DNA of 64,000 bases from Rhynchosporium graminicola (Eukaryota; Ascomycota; Leotiomycetes; Helotiales; Ploettnerulaceae): contig FJUW01000016.1 of the NCBI GenBank assembly GCA_900074885.1, positions 159,455 to 223,454 on the forward strand, given 5' to 3'. This document shows positions 1 through 13,320 of this stretch, piece by piece. Every line of letters starts with the position of its first letter. Within the stretch, counting starts at the first letter, position 1. Below the pieces are notes generated by a model. That model was given only the letters and a program-made list of their open reading frames with translations, made no database searches and was not told the origin of the DNA. The position numbers and the translations under genes were made by a program.

Positions 1-2740
1 GGCCGTTGACTTTGTTTACTTGGTCCCCGCATGGGCTCCTCTACCGGAGATCCTTCGCTGGAGGAATCAAAATCATCTAACTCCACGCGAGACTTCGCTT
101 TCTTCGCCTTGATAGGTCGTGGCTCAGAGGTATTCGAACTAGCTGATCGGAGTATCTTGGAAATTGTTCCTCCTGTCTTCTGTTCTTTTGGTGCCGCCAA
201 AACAGGTGTTGGCCCTTTCATCAGTTCGGGGGGAGCATCATACCCTCTGGTAACTTCGGGAGAGATATTCTGTGGCTGTTGGCTCCTAGTAGGATCAGGG
301 GCGACATCTCGTTGGTTCCCAATGTCTTCTATCGATGGTTCTGGCTTTACCAAACGCATGGATGGTGCTTGCGCTGAGACAGCGGTTGGTGGTCTCTCGG
401 GCGCAGCTGCTTGCTGAGGCTCTGCAGCCTTCGGCTCCTTGGTTGTGGTAGGTTTGCGGCTAGGCGAAGTCTCGTTGCGCGGGTGCTTTTGCAGTTTGCT
501 CGCCTGTCTTTCGGGAGCCCGAGTACCCACTGACTCTTCAACGGGAGCAGTTTCTTCGGAGTCTTTGCTAGGCGATGGAGAGGCCCTCTGGTTGTCGGCA
601 GACCTCTTTCCTCCCATTGATTCCTCAACCTCATCCTCGACTGATTTGGCCTTTTTCTCCTTGCGCTTGAAAAGACCACTGAGCATTCCAGGTTTCTTTT
701 CCTTGTCCTTCTTTTCTTTTTTGTCCTTCTTGTCTTTCGACTTATCAGGGGAGTCTTTCTCTAGCTTGTCAAGACTGGGACGTTGCTTTAGCTCCTTAGA
801 ATCGTTAGATGTTCGGGTAGATGTGCTCGAATCATCCCTGAGCAAATTAGGCGTGAGTGTTATTTTCCTAGTTTCGACCGAATCATCCTTGAAGAACGAA
901 TCCGTATTCCTGAGAGTACCATTTCTTGACTTGCTCTCAACCTTGCCATCGGAAATTTCGTCACTTGTCGGGATAGCATCAGAGCTGACTTTGCCTGCAG
1001 GGTCCCGGCTAGCTTCTGGTTCGGCTGATTCTGACCTAACTTCACGAATATCGGCTCGCGGCTTCAGGGGCTCGATAGCTCTAATTTCGTCCTCATCAAC
1101 AACTTGATCTTGTTGGTCTCCATTCTGCTCCTGTTGTACAGACTGGCCGTAGTAATCGCCCTCATGGTCCTCCTCGTCAGTTGAGTAGTCAATGTCTGAG
1201 GCTTCCACGTAGGTAGGAGCTGCGAAGGTAACAGTTTTGGCATTTCGCCGTCTGATAGCCTTCTTGAGCGGGTTTTTGGACTTGGCCTCTTGGTCACCCA
1301 GCATCGTAGAAGTGAGCTAGATATGTAGTCAGCCACCTGCAAGCTTAGCGAGACCTGAAAACATACATCGATATTCCTGTGTTTATTCAAACGCGCCAAT
1401 CTTTCCGTGGGCGTCTCAATATGTTCTGCTGGCAAGTATCCTATGATAGGTATCAGAAATATTCCTGCTCTGAGTGAGCGCGGTACTAACCAATACTACT
1501 GTCCTTGACAACCCTCACAAGCCACCAGTAGCTATTGCTGTCGTCAAGGAGGACCATCGTATCTCCCTTGGTGGCATTTGCCTGGCCTTCAACTGTTGCA
1601 ACGAAAGTGTGTAGCGCGTAGACGAATTCGAAATCAATGTCCTCTAGTTCTTGTAAGCATTCACCGCCCCAACCTGAATCAACGAATCTAGAGTCAGCAG
1701 AATAAGGAATGTCATAGTCATCATCTTCATCCTCGGAGTCTTCGTAGGGTATTGTCAATCCTTGATCGTCGCTTTGAGGTCTCCAGTCATCGGCAGGTTG
1801 TTCCTTTGGGTTTGTCGCTCTCAGGTCTTCGGAATTGGATTCAAGGTCGTCGCTGAGCAAGGCCAGATGGTCGGCAAGGAGCTGATCCGAGAAGTACTGC
1901 AGATCGAAGTCTCGATCGTAGTTATCGATTCTTCCTGGTCCTAAATCCGCACGTAATGGTGAATTTTCGGCTGTATGTTCTTCGTAGTTGGATTCGCTCC
2001 CGGTACCGTCCAGATACTCACCAAGATGATGACGATGACGACGTCTTCTTGCCCGTATGCTATGAACACCGTCCTTGTCGGTAGGTTCATTTGGGGGTCT
2101 CAAGGGGAAATGGTCCGGGGTCTCCACGAATGGAGACGAACTTTCGTAGCACGCTTGTGTACAGGCGGGAGAACATGTCGGAGTCTGCGAGAGAGAGATG
2201 CCTCGCTGAGGCCACAAATGTGGAAGGGGATACCCACCATCGTCGATTGATGGGGAACTGGAGATCTTGTCCATCATATCATCGTCCAACTCGTCGCCCT
2301 CCCCATCTGCCATATCAGCATCCTCCGCCCTCGATCCTGTCAAGCCGCCATTCTGTGCAATGGCTAGATCATCCTGCCGTTCAAGATTGGAGCCCGACAA
2401 TTTGGACGCTACGCCTGTCACCAGATCGTCGTCGTATTGCTGAACCTCGCCCTGTGACCATTCTTTTGACACTCTTGGACTTCTATGATTCTCCTCCGCT
2501 GCCTCTATTGCTAATTCGCGCAAAGTCTCGGCCTGATGTGGAGCTGGAGGGCCTGCGCCCAACGGGGCTGGATTGGTAGGTTGCCGTGTATGATCTTGAG
2601 CTGAAGGGGAATGCTGGTCCTGGAGATCAATCGAGTCTGTCCCAATCTCTATTAGCAACCAGCCTTCACCTGAGATGAATATTCAGAGAATGGATTTTCA
2701 GAGAACTCATACCAGCCCGAATAATCTGCGGTCGCGTCAT
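1..2740 (-). CDS. Tea4/Bud14-type SH3 domain protein, 3' end cut by window edge
   Basis: Exons read as 2740-2713, 2669-1491, 1440-1367 and 1316-1 (continuing past the window), giving at least 865 residues. The start MTRPQIIRAG is split after codon 9 by a 43-bp intron. An acidic, disordered N-terminal half leads to an SH3 domain at about residues 356-415 (core ALHTFV...LLDDSNSYWWLVR...GYLPAEHIE). This is followed by the conserved strip ERLARLNKHRNID and then TMLGD. The downstream part is Lys/Glu/Ser-rich, with a long KDKKDKKEKKDKEKK-like basic run. In yeasts, Bud14 and Tea4 bring protein phosphatase 1 and formins to growth sites, so a role in polarised hyphal growth is inferred. The introns of 50 and 47 bp inside the SH3/post-SH3 region fit the frame exactly. 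Family assignment is strong, but the C-terminus is not visible. Confidence 0.9.
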
Positions 2741-4011
2741 ATTGTCTCTGGGTTATGGGGTTTCGTGTATTCAGGAAAGGAACGTTGTGGAGAGCGGTGA
2801 TGATAGCGTAATTTTTGTTGACGCAAGGGCCCGCACGCTACCAAGCAGATTGTCGCATTCAAGGAAACCTGCAGGGACGGCTTTCAATCGGTCAGACGTA
2901 ACGGAGCGCTCGAAGAAGGAATGGCGGCGGCTTTGTGCTGCAAAGTTGACTGGTTCAAGAAGAGATGAGACGTTACGGGGCCGAAGTGAGGGATGAGCCC
3001 TCCAGGCCTGGCAAAGGAGGGAGACAAGGAAAAGTGTCGCAATGACCGGGTCGACTAAGGCCTGCGTAGTCGCTTCGATGCGGTAGGTGCCGTACAGACT
3101 ACAGTGAGTGATTCGGTAGTTGTTCAGTTTGAGTGTAGGAGAAGCTATAGGAGAAGCTGTAGGAGAAAGATAGGGAAAGGAGCGTATAACGGAAAACCGA
3201 CCGGAGCTGAAGGCTGAAGCGTAAATGTGAGTGGGAGTGTGAATGGGCTGGGTCGTGAAATGTTCCCCAGGCCCCAGGTCCTATGGATCATGCAGTTGAA
3301 ACATCGAATTCGGAGAAGTTGACGCGGAAGCAGGGGATGGCAAAGCTAGACCGTTTTGGGCTGACAATGAGAAGTTGAGATTGAACCCACAAGCGAAATC
3401 CGGACAACAACAACAACAACATCATCATCCCAGTCTATCGTGCGCGTCTGAATAATTTGTAGGTCGTTGATCGGAGCCAACTGAAGGTACAGTAGTAATG
3501 CTAATCAGTGCATATCTGTGTATGTCTGTCTGTCTGAGAGGGGGAAAGTGCGATGAAAAGCTGGAAATGCATCTGACAGTGTCAATACTGCATCTGTCCC
3601 TTCCGTTCCGCCTCCTGCAGGTCAACCCTGACGAGACGAAGCCACCCCCACGCCAGACGAAGAGCCTTCTTTTGTGCAGGCTTCCCCAGTTTTCAGATGG
3701 TTAAAACTTATCGTTGTAAAAGGCGGAGGTGTAAGATAGTCATGGCGCTGCTTTCGACACTTGAGTATTATCACCTCCGTAACTAGTGTCCTGCAAAAAG
3801 TTTGCCTCTGAAGCACTCTCAATCATGGTCCTATTAACGTTTAACGAGTGGGAATGTTCCGGTAATGTGATTCCTTGCAATACTTTGAGGACTTTGGAAT
3901 CTCACTCAAGTAACGTCTTATAACATTTTTACGACTTAGACTTACTACTTAAGTGAAGTCATGAAAAACTTGGTGACTTTAAACAATTACCTTAGCAAAG
4001 GCAATTAGGAA
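2741..4011. other. Intergenic/5' leader region of the SH3 gene
   Basis: No convincing ORF on either strand. The stretch is the upstream side of the minus-strand SH3 gene and probably holds its promoter and 5' UTR. It has a CAA/CAT triplet run near 3404-3429 and becomes AT-rich after about 3840, close to the end of the truncated methyltransferase gene. Confidence 0.6.
3404..3429. repeat. CAA/CAT trinucleotide run
   Basis: Five to six CAA units followed by CAT units, upstream of the SH3-domain gene. A short microsatellite with no coding context. Confidence 0.7.
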
Positions 4012-4582
4012 CTATCGAAAACTTATACAAGAATACCAAACTGACTTCAGACGATATCGTGCGGTTGCGCCAATCTTTCCCCGGTCAAAAACACGCCCAT
4101 ATCCCAACTCAACGAACTCACTTCTCAACTCTGCACCGTAGAGAGAAGAAGCAACCGCACTATCGTGGATCAACTTTTGGGTTTCTTGACCGACACAGCA
4201 AGCTAGATCCAGAAGTTTGGCATCGGGGTCACTGATCAGAATAGCGAGGATTGGCGGATATGAAGAAAAGGTGGAGAGAGCGAGGTCGAGGAAGCGGAAC
4301 TGTCCGATGTAAGGTCTTGGATGGACTTTCCAGGCTTGATCGCGCTTGATATTAATTTATAGCTTTTGATTCTAGGTTGTTGCTTGAGGAGAGAGAACGA
4401 CTTACTGTACTGAGGACATGGGGGATGGTGGAGTCGAGTGGGATATTGGCGTACTGGTGGAGAAGAGAGATTTGGCTGTGTGTGAGAATTGCCAAGGTTG
4501 GTGTGGGCCAGATGTTTTGGTTCTCTTTGTTGGCTTTTGGGAGATTAGATTTAGATGTGGATTTTTCTGCTGAATATGACAT
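4012..4582 (-). pseudogene. SAM-dependent methyltransferase of the fungal secondary-metabolite type, C-terminal half missing
   Basis: Exon 1 is 4582-4406 (59 codons) and exon 2 is 4344-4012, joined by a GTAAGT...ATCAAG intron, for about 169 residues. The joined protein shows the family's order: RDQAWKVHPRPYIGQFRFLDLAL, then YPPILAIL, then the SAM-binding stretch AKLLDLACCVGQETQKL, then LYGAELRSEFVELGY. The usual next part (FDR..F...DVF and the C-terminal catalytic fold, total about 270-290 residues) is absent. After FDRGKIG the reading becomes unrelated and stops in AT-rich sequence. Relatives methylate meroterpenoid or polyketide intermediates in fungal clusters, but no partner genes are seen here. 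Also odd: Ala replaces the usual Gly in DLxCCxGQ. It is most likely a decayed relic. A real short protein is possible but would lack half of the domain. Confidence 0.75.
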
Positions 4583-6661
4583 TTCGGCGTATGAGTGCTG
4601 TGTAAGGTCAAAGTCTTATGGAAAGTCTTGCTTTATCTTCCCTCCTGGTATATTGGATATAATTCAATGACAGCAGATGTCGTCTTGTGTCTAGGCAAGC
4701 GGCCCTTTAATAACTTGGCCTCGTTATTATGTTGAAACTTGCCAGTTTCTAAGGGTGTTCATCCCTGATCTCAGACGGCCAATCCGCTGTAGTTATATGC
4801 TTGCTATCACAGAAAATATTCAGCCTCGCCCCCTTAGTTCAGTATGCGGTGAGGTTCATCGTCGCTCTAAGCTTTCCACGTTTTTGAAGTCATCAAAAAC
4901 TTCACTGGTACTGAAACATTGCTTTAAGGAATCCTTCGAGATGTTTCTGATTTTATGTTCAAGCTGCGACCTTATAGTGTACCTGGATGTTCGTTTCTTC
5001 TGACGAGCGATCTCCATTGTCTTCTGCATCGTGTAGTTGGACCAATTGTTAAAAATAAAAACACCGATTGATGTTAACTAGCCCTGCTCCTTCTTTCTGC
5101 CCAGCTCTTCTTGCCCGTGAAATCTCGCAACCACACGAAACTGTCCATCTTTCCAGTCTTGACACCGGTTAAACGTAGATCGACTCGATTTTGAAGCAGC
5201 GACTCTCAGAATTCGAGTTGGCGGGAGTCTACAGAGAGAAATTTCAGGCTTCGAGTGGATGATGTAGTGTTGGGAGTGGAAGGGCCACATATATTTGGAT
5301 ATAGATCAGAATGAGGCTGGCCATCGTGAGGACTCGGAGATCCGTTGCATTGCCCATTCTGGGAAATCTGAGAATTGTGGGACTATGAGGTATTCTGTGC
5401 GAGGTAGAGAAGCCTCTTGGGTATCTTGTCCGTTCTAAGCAATGAGCATCCCTTGACGTTGATCGAAGGCCCACGAGCCACCATCACACAAGGAGTATGC
5501 CACAATAACATGTAGGAAAATTGGCGAGCAGTACATTTCCCCTGGATTTCAAACGTCGAACGAATTTTTTGAGGCAAATGACTGAAAGTGTTGTAACGAA
5601 AAGGTGAATTCTCGCTTGAACATTTGCGCATACATGTAGCGAGATAACGTCGTCTATACTAGATTGACTGGAAAAGCCCTGGTGGCAAACCGGTAGAATG
5701 CTTTCTTTCTTCATGCACTGCGAGAACCGTTGATTTGATAACTTTGAATTTCGCTCTTGTGCATGCACTTCTTCGGATGTTCGTTCAAGGGTTTGAGCTG
5801 AAGAAAATCTTTGACGGCTAATAAGTTTGGAATTCAGCATATCGATTCAATCGTTGCCAAAACCTCCATGTCATGGGTTCGATTCCATATCAATAGGTTC
5901 AATTCCTATTCTTACAAAAGGCGAAGCTGGTCGGGTCTCTCAAAGGAGATAAAAGAGTAAATTCTTTTTGCCTATTTGATAACCTCGCTTAACTTTAGTC
6001 GTGTTTTGTTTTGAGCCCACAATAATACTTACCTTTTTCAACCATCTCCAGGATAATATCAACTATTCAGCAGCATTTGTTTCCTTTTATCAACACATCT
6101 AAACTTCTGTTATTCAGCAGATCGATCATGGGTATTAAAGGGTCTCGATAGTTCTCAACATACTCACAAGACCTGTGTGCTTAGCGCAGACGACCACGCC
6201 ACGATTTTGATCCAAACGATTCTCAAAGTGTAAGCATCATCAAGCTTCAAATTTAGTATTGCTAAAGATAGAGTAACGTAACATAGAGCCTTATTTGCCG
6301 AATTGGTGTTGGAGAAAAAACCCTAGTCAGAAGCATAATGCTCCCAGGGTCCGTACTAGTTTGACAGCATCAATATCCTTATATATTGATAGACTTTGCC
6401 GTCCGAAATACTTGGGATCTCAATCTCGATGCCGGTCATCAACCCCATTATCAGTGTCCTGAGATCTTACGGGCACACTAATACTCGGTTCTCCTTGAAC
6501 TCTTGACTTTTAGTCTGATTCTTCGGCACAGACACTAAAGTATTGAGATGGTTTTGGCACATGAATTTCAAGGACCTCTAAGATTGTAAGTAGGCTGAGT
6601 CTTTGGGTTGAAGTTAAGGCTTTGAGCTTCGGTTTTCCCAGATCGAGAAAATCCAATAACA
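4583..6661. other. Gene-poor stretch without a recognisable gene
   Basis: Only short ORFs on both strands, none with a motif I recognise. The longest, on the minus strand at about 5840-5484, resembles no known family. Around 5875-5912 two tRNA T-arm-like hairpins follow each other, but no full cloverleaf can be built. Confidence 0.5.
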
Positions 6662-7218
6662 ATGTCTCAAGCCTTCCTTGCGATATTGTTATCATCGTCT
6701 TCTTGGAAATACAGCTCGGATATTGCGTTTTTGATCAGAGGCACCACCTTCACATCACCTCCTTCTGGCGTGAATTCATCACCCTCAAAAGCTGACACGT
6801 CGTATGTTGTCATCTATCAGAGTGAAGTCGTGTTAGTATTCACTCGCGTGAGGCACCTATATCAAGCTCTGTTCTCGCCGTCCGACTCTTTCTTCTCCAA
6901 CAACACAACAGCCTCCATCATCCACAGCCACTACGAAACTCAAAATTTTATTTCTGCCCCACGCATCAAGGTCATCATTTCCGAAGACTTCAATACCCCG
7001 GATTACGGCAAGGCTGATTATGGCACCTAGTGACCTGTAAGCACTATGTTGATTACCGCCATAACGTCCAGTCAAAGAACGCTGAGCTCATCTCACAAGA
7101 TGAGATGGGCATCGCCTGGAAGGAAGACATCAAGGAGCTCTACGACGTTTGGGTCACCAAAAGTGGGCGTCGAGTTTCGAAGGCTGGTCAAGAGGGTTCT
7201 CTGTTGACCGCTCCTTAA
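6662..7218 (+). pseudogene. Possible small gene remnant of unknown function with a frameshift
   Basis: A frame open from ATG at 6662 reaches a stop at 7028 just after TPDYGKADYGT. A second frame that restarts within a few bases (VTCKHYVDYRHNVQSK...) runs to the stop at 7216-7218. Codon content in the 6900-7218 part looks protein-like (KVIISEDFNTPDYGK; ELYDVWVTKSGRRVSK), and the join looks like a one-base loss. I do not recognise a family. The second frame ends exactly where the decayed tandem repeat begins. It could instead be chance open sequence. Confidence 0.3.
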
Positions 7219-7985
7219 TGTCACTTGTAAATTTCATGACCTTAATAAGATATGAAGAAGCTGTCTAAATAACGCCTTCTCTGATGCCACTTGTCAATGT
7301 CACTTGTAAATATCACGACATTAGTAAGGAGTGAGGATGTCTCAAGCAGTAACGTGTCCAATGTCACTTGTCTATTCTACGACATGAACGAGAATAATAT
7401 TAATAATTGAGGAAACGCTTCAGATATTGCCTTCTGTAAATCACCGGACAATGTCACGATATCAGTAAGGAGTAAAAGAAAGCGAGGAAACCACTCGAAA
7501 AGTATCTTCCTAATGGCACTCGTCAATGTCACGACATCAATAAACAGTAAGGAAAGTCTTCAAGTAGTACCATCTCAAATATCACTCGTCAATTCCAGGA
7601 GATGAATAAGAAGTTAGGAAACCACTCAAACAGTACCTCTCCTCCTACCACAGGACGAAATCGCAATATCAGTATGATGCGAAGAAACTACCCTACTCAA
7701 GCAATGCCCTTTCTGTAATATCGATGCTAATTTTCACGACATTGATACGATATGAAGATAACTATTCATGTACTGTAGTATCTTCTCTAATAACACTTAT
7801 GAACTTCGCAACACAAATAAGATATGACGAAACTACTGAGCTATTATCTCTCTAACGTCACGGGACGAAATCGTGGCTTTAGTAAGAAGTAAGGACAATA
7901 CTCAAGTAGGACTTTCTCCCATGTCACGGGATGAATTCGCGATATCAATAAGAAGTGACGAACCCGTTCGAGCAGTACGGAAGCG
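7216..7985 (+). repeat. Strongly diverged tandem repeat, about 11 units of 65-79 bp
   Basis: Each unit follows the same order: a block like AATGTCACTTGTCAAT, a block like CACGACATCAATAAGAAGT, then GAGGAAACTACTCAAGCAGTAC. Units begin near 7216, 7282, 7355, 7434, 7507, 7573, 7638, 7710, 7783, 7847 and 7913. Identity between units is partial, so the array is old. The units lack a shared open frame. Confidence 0.75.
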
Positions 7986-8687
7986 CGACCAAACATTTCA
8001 CAGCACATTCAAGGAGTATCAGCTTGATACAAAATGAAGAGCATTCTCTTCTCTGTTTCGAGTTCATTGCTCACTCCATTCGTTTATGCTACAAGCTGGC
8101 TTCGCTACCGCGAATTTTCTGATTAATGTACAACATATCATCCGTTCCCAGTTTGGTTCTCTTCACCAAACACCACCACACCCTACCACTTCATTCCGCC
8201 ACCAAAAAGCAGCGAGTCAAGCCAGGTAGAAAGCAAAAGCGAGAGCGAAAGCAGAAAAGAGCGAACAAAGAAAAATCATCAATTTGCCATCTCTCAGCTT
8301 TGCAGCTCGGGCTCCATCTCTGTTTCCTTCGGAGGCCCATGATTAGTGTGTATCAGCAACGAGAAAGACTCGATCTAAAGTCCGGCGCCAGAGCAAAGCA
8401 AGAAAGCCAGTAAAATTACGAAAATACAGAAATAATGCTTTGACAAAGGAGAGATGACGCCCAAATTTTTGAGTGTGCTGTAGACCTTGTGACGAATTTT
8501 CATGCTGCAATGCGATGCGATGCCGGAAAACACCTAACAAAAAGAAAGTGCAAGGAGTGACAAGTGGTGAAATAAAGTATTCAGGGGTATCGAAGATGCA
8601 TCAAAGACAGTTCGTAAAGGTGCGTAGGAAAGTTTTGTTTGCTGGTACGAATGGTTGTGGATTGAGGTATTCTCGGGATGATGGAAA
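7986..8687. other. Downstream region of the C2H2 gene
   Basis: No supported gene. The plus-strand ORF at 8126-8413 is Lys/Arg-rich from low-complexity sequence and has no family signature. The last part next to 8688 is probably the 3' UTR of the zinc-finger gene. Confidence 0.5.
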
Positions 8688-10117
<1,430 letters not shown>

Positions 10118-12050
10118 GATTACCGGGCTTCTGTGATGGAACTTAAGAAGAACGCGGGGTGCGTTGAAGGTTATAGGGGGCTGTGAAGCTCGGTTCAGGC
10201 GTTCATCCAACAATTCAAGTCAACTTCGGGAGTCTGGCGCTGTGTCTTAAATCTGATGATATGTCTCGGGAACAAGCCTTCGGAAGGATGTCCGCAGTGC
10301 TAAGCTGGACTTTACTCGCCAGAATCGATGTGATCAAACACAGCTCGGCAAGAGAGACAAACAGTGTGTTATGATAGCGTGAAATCGGTAGTCACAATGA
10401 TTTCAAGTCAGTCTGTATCAGAGCAGAGGCGCCTCAATTAAGAGCGAAACAAGCCTAGGAGAATGAGTATTAGCTATAACCCATTGGAGACACAGAAACA
10501 ATCAAACGATGAAGAGACCGCGGATTGACGTGGCTGTCGCCAGCATCATTCACACCGCCAATTCACGAGTGGATGGAAAAGGTGCAAGTCAAGAAGAGAA
10601 GTGGAGAGAAGGAGAACGCGGGCTTGTATGTAAACATGCATTGATCCGAATAACAGAGTATAACGGGATTGAACGTGCTCACCTTGTCGATATTGACAGA
10701 GCCAGACCTGATAGGCGTTGGAGAGATATCCGCCAATACGGGTGCTGGGTTTGTCAAGGACGCACGGGCGTGGGCACTGGCTGAGCCTTCGGTTAAACTT
10801 AGGTGGTGGCCGTGAATTTTATTTGCCTTGCCTTAGTAGCACCTGGTATCCGAGATCTTTTTGATGCTGGAAATTGGTAGTGTTGTTGGACAGTGGTATC
10901 GATCGAGCTTCGATTCGAGAGTTGTGTTGTGTGCAAGGAATTGTCGCGGAGGCGATCCCTGCTGCGGATGGGATGAGATATAATCTAGGGCAACAAACTT
11001 GTGCTACCTTTGGCTGTCTTCGTGGCCTGTGTCTTCCCTTCTTTAAAGTATATGACTGTCGCGGTATGCTGCAGTGTCTAAGGCACGCACCAGAGGTTCG
11101 TCGCTCCAAAGTGAGCTATCACGCTGGGTAAGTGGGTAGGGTTCGAAGAGGGAGACCGAACAAAGGTCAGATTCGTTCGTATGTGTGCGTGTATCGCCAA
11201 AAGTCTCCTACACCGTCTTCAGGTTCGTCTTCTAAAGCAAGCCCTTCCTGTGGATGAGATTGAGGTTCAGCTGATGCGCCTGCCGGACCAAGTGAGATGA
11301 TGGCTTCGAAGTCGAAAGAGATCGCAGTCTCGGGCTCCACTTGCTAATAGCCTGTCTCGAAGTTTCTTTGTCTGGTATCGATTCAGTAGTATCTCCAAGT
11401 CTGGGTCGCGTCAAGGGTGTCGCGGGCGTCTTGGTGTATTCGAGAGGGTGGTTTAAGAAGAGGAGCTCAATCAAAGGCGGGAACGCTAGTATATGTTAGT
11501 CGTCTTCAAAAGAAAGTGCTCTTGATTCACTAGGAACGTGAGACTTGCAGTGAATAGTAGTAATAAGTGAACTGAGGTCCTAACTCGACATTGGAGACGA
11601 GATTGAAGTTTGGCGTAACACGAAAAATGGATGCCTCGGAACGGTGCTGCAGGTGCAAGCCAGGGGGATGGCTGTATGGGCAGAAGAGCAGAAGCGTCTC
11701 GGGGGCGTCGATGAGGATCAGGTCGTAGAGAGGTGTGTCCTGTCTGAGCTCCTCTTTTTCTTTTGTTCTCGAGAGAGTTGGGTTCGAGATTGTACTGTGA
11801 GGGGGATTCAGGTATATTATTCGAGAGTCGAATAAGAAGAGAGGAAGGTTTGGGTTTAAGGTAGTCAAATAATTGCGCGCCAGCTGCAGGGTTGTTGTAG
11901 GTAGCATTAGTTGCTTCTGGTGCTACGGAGTCGTCGCTTGAAGTCCCACCTTCGAGCAGCAGCACCCCCGTAGGCTTGAGTTCCTTCTTGCAGCAGAGCA
12001 GGGCAGGGCAGTGCAGGGCAGTGATCCAGGACAGGGCAGATTCAAGATCA
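10118..12050. other. Upstream region of the C2H2 gene, low complexity
   Basis: About 2 kb without a supported gene, probably the long promoter and leader of the zinc-finger gene. A minus-strand ORF at 12094-11486 is open only because of repetitive GGGAC and GGGCA sequence, and its product is Ser/Pro/Leu-rich without motifs. A GCAGGGCAG run lies near 11995-12020. Confidence 0.5.
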
Positions 12051-12110
12051 GGGGACGGGGACGGGGACGAGGACAGGGACGAGGACGAGCACAAACAAGC
12101 ACGAGGACCA
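12051..12110. repeat. GGGGAC/GAGGAC hexamer array
   Basis: About nine imperfect copies of a GGGGAC-like hexamer on the plus strand (later units GAGGAC, GAGCAC). Confidence 0.8.
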
Positions 12111-13284
12111 GCGGCGGCGGCCTGCTAGCTTTGGGACCTTTCTGTACGGATGGGCTCTGTGCTGGGCGTGGGGAGGATGAGGTGGTAATTGGAGCAGGAT
12201 AATCAGTACAGTTCGGGTGTAGTAGACATTGAAGTACAGCGGCCGTGTCTACACAAGTGCTGAGTCTGAGCGTTGAGCGCTTCGAAACTTCATGAAGATA
12301 TGTACCTACTACTACCTCTCTAGATACAAGTTATAGTACTCCGCAGAGAACGAAGACCAGGACGGAAGACGGAGACGGGTGTGGAGGTGCCCAGATGGAC
12401 CGATGTCGTCGCTTCCAGGTCAAACCAGCCCAGAAACCAAACCAAACCACACCAAACATGCCTGACCTGACTGACCCTGCTGAACGACGAGGATGCGATG
12501 CCTCGCCTCGCTACAAGATAGATACACTGACTGTGACTAGTCCCTTGACCCTATTGACCTCAGACTCTGAACTTCGTGCGGAGTAGGGCAAGGCCCAGCC
12601 AGGTCAAGGGGTAGCAGCGGACTGAGCGTGGAGTCAAGATGGGATAGATAGCCTCTGAAAACTGGGCGAGCTGGGTATGACCAGTAGAGTTGCATTGCAG
12701 TACTGGGTTGGCTTTGCTTTACGATTTATGTTTTGCAGGGCATCAAGCAAGATCCGGTCAGATTAGATAGTACTGACTATCAAAACCTATGTACCTCAGG
12801 TTACATACAGTTCGGAGTAGTCAGCAGTACCTAGGAAAACGAACAAAATTGGATGCACAATGTTGGCAGAATGCTTTGCTTTGCATGTCCTGATGGATGT
12901 CCTGATGAACATGACTCTTGACGCCGATGCGTTAGCTAGTTCTTAGAAAGCTGGGCGGATGCCACTTGACAGTGGAGCAGAGACCGATCTATACAAATGC
13001 AAGTGAAAGAAAGTATTTGTTGATGTTTTTTAGACCCTCGTGCCAGCCGGCCCCCGAAGAGTCCGTCCGTGTCGTTCAATGCTGATCAGACCAGGCACCA
13101 CGCACATCCATCCTGCGTGTGATCTGTGGAGTCGAGTCAAGCAAGGTCCCCAAACCGACTACAGTATCTCGTTGGATGTACTTCATGCTGATTATTAGCT
13201 CTCGTCTTAGGGCTGTCAAGAAGGGAAAAAGTAAAGTAGTTCTTACCAAGATAAGTCGGTCGATGAGTGACTGGCACATAGGAC

Positions 13285-13320
13285 AGTTAGTTAGTTAGTT
13301 AGTTAGTTACTTAGTTAGTT
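13285..13320. repeat. AGTT tetranucleotide microsatellite
   Basis: Nine near-perfect AGTT units, with one change (ACTT) in the seventh. Confidence 0.9.

Noticed and set aside
439..1107. 222-codon plus-strand ORF
   Set aside because: Antisense shadow of the Lys/Glu-rich C-terminal part of the SH3-domain gene.
5870..5930. tRNA-like T-arm sequences (GGGTTCGATTCC and AGGTTCAATTCCT)
   Set aside because: Both fit a T-arm loop, and the second forms a good stem, but no matching acceptor, D-arm or anticodon arm can be placed within 75 bases on either side.
11486..12094. 202-codon minus-strand ORF
   Set aside because: Open because of GGGGAC and GGGCAG repeats. The product is low-complexity Ser/Pro/Leu text without motifs, and it lies in the promoter region of the C2H2 gene.
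13285..13320. Possible telomere-like repeat
   Set aside because: The unit is AGTT, not TTAGGG, and it is interstitial and short; a plain microsatellite.
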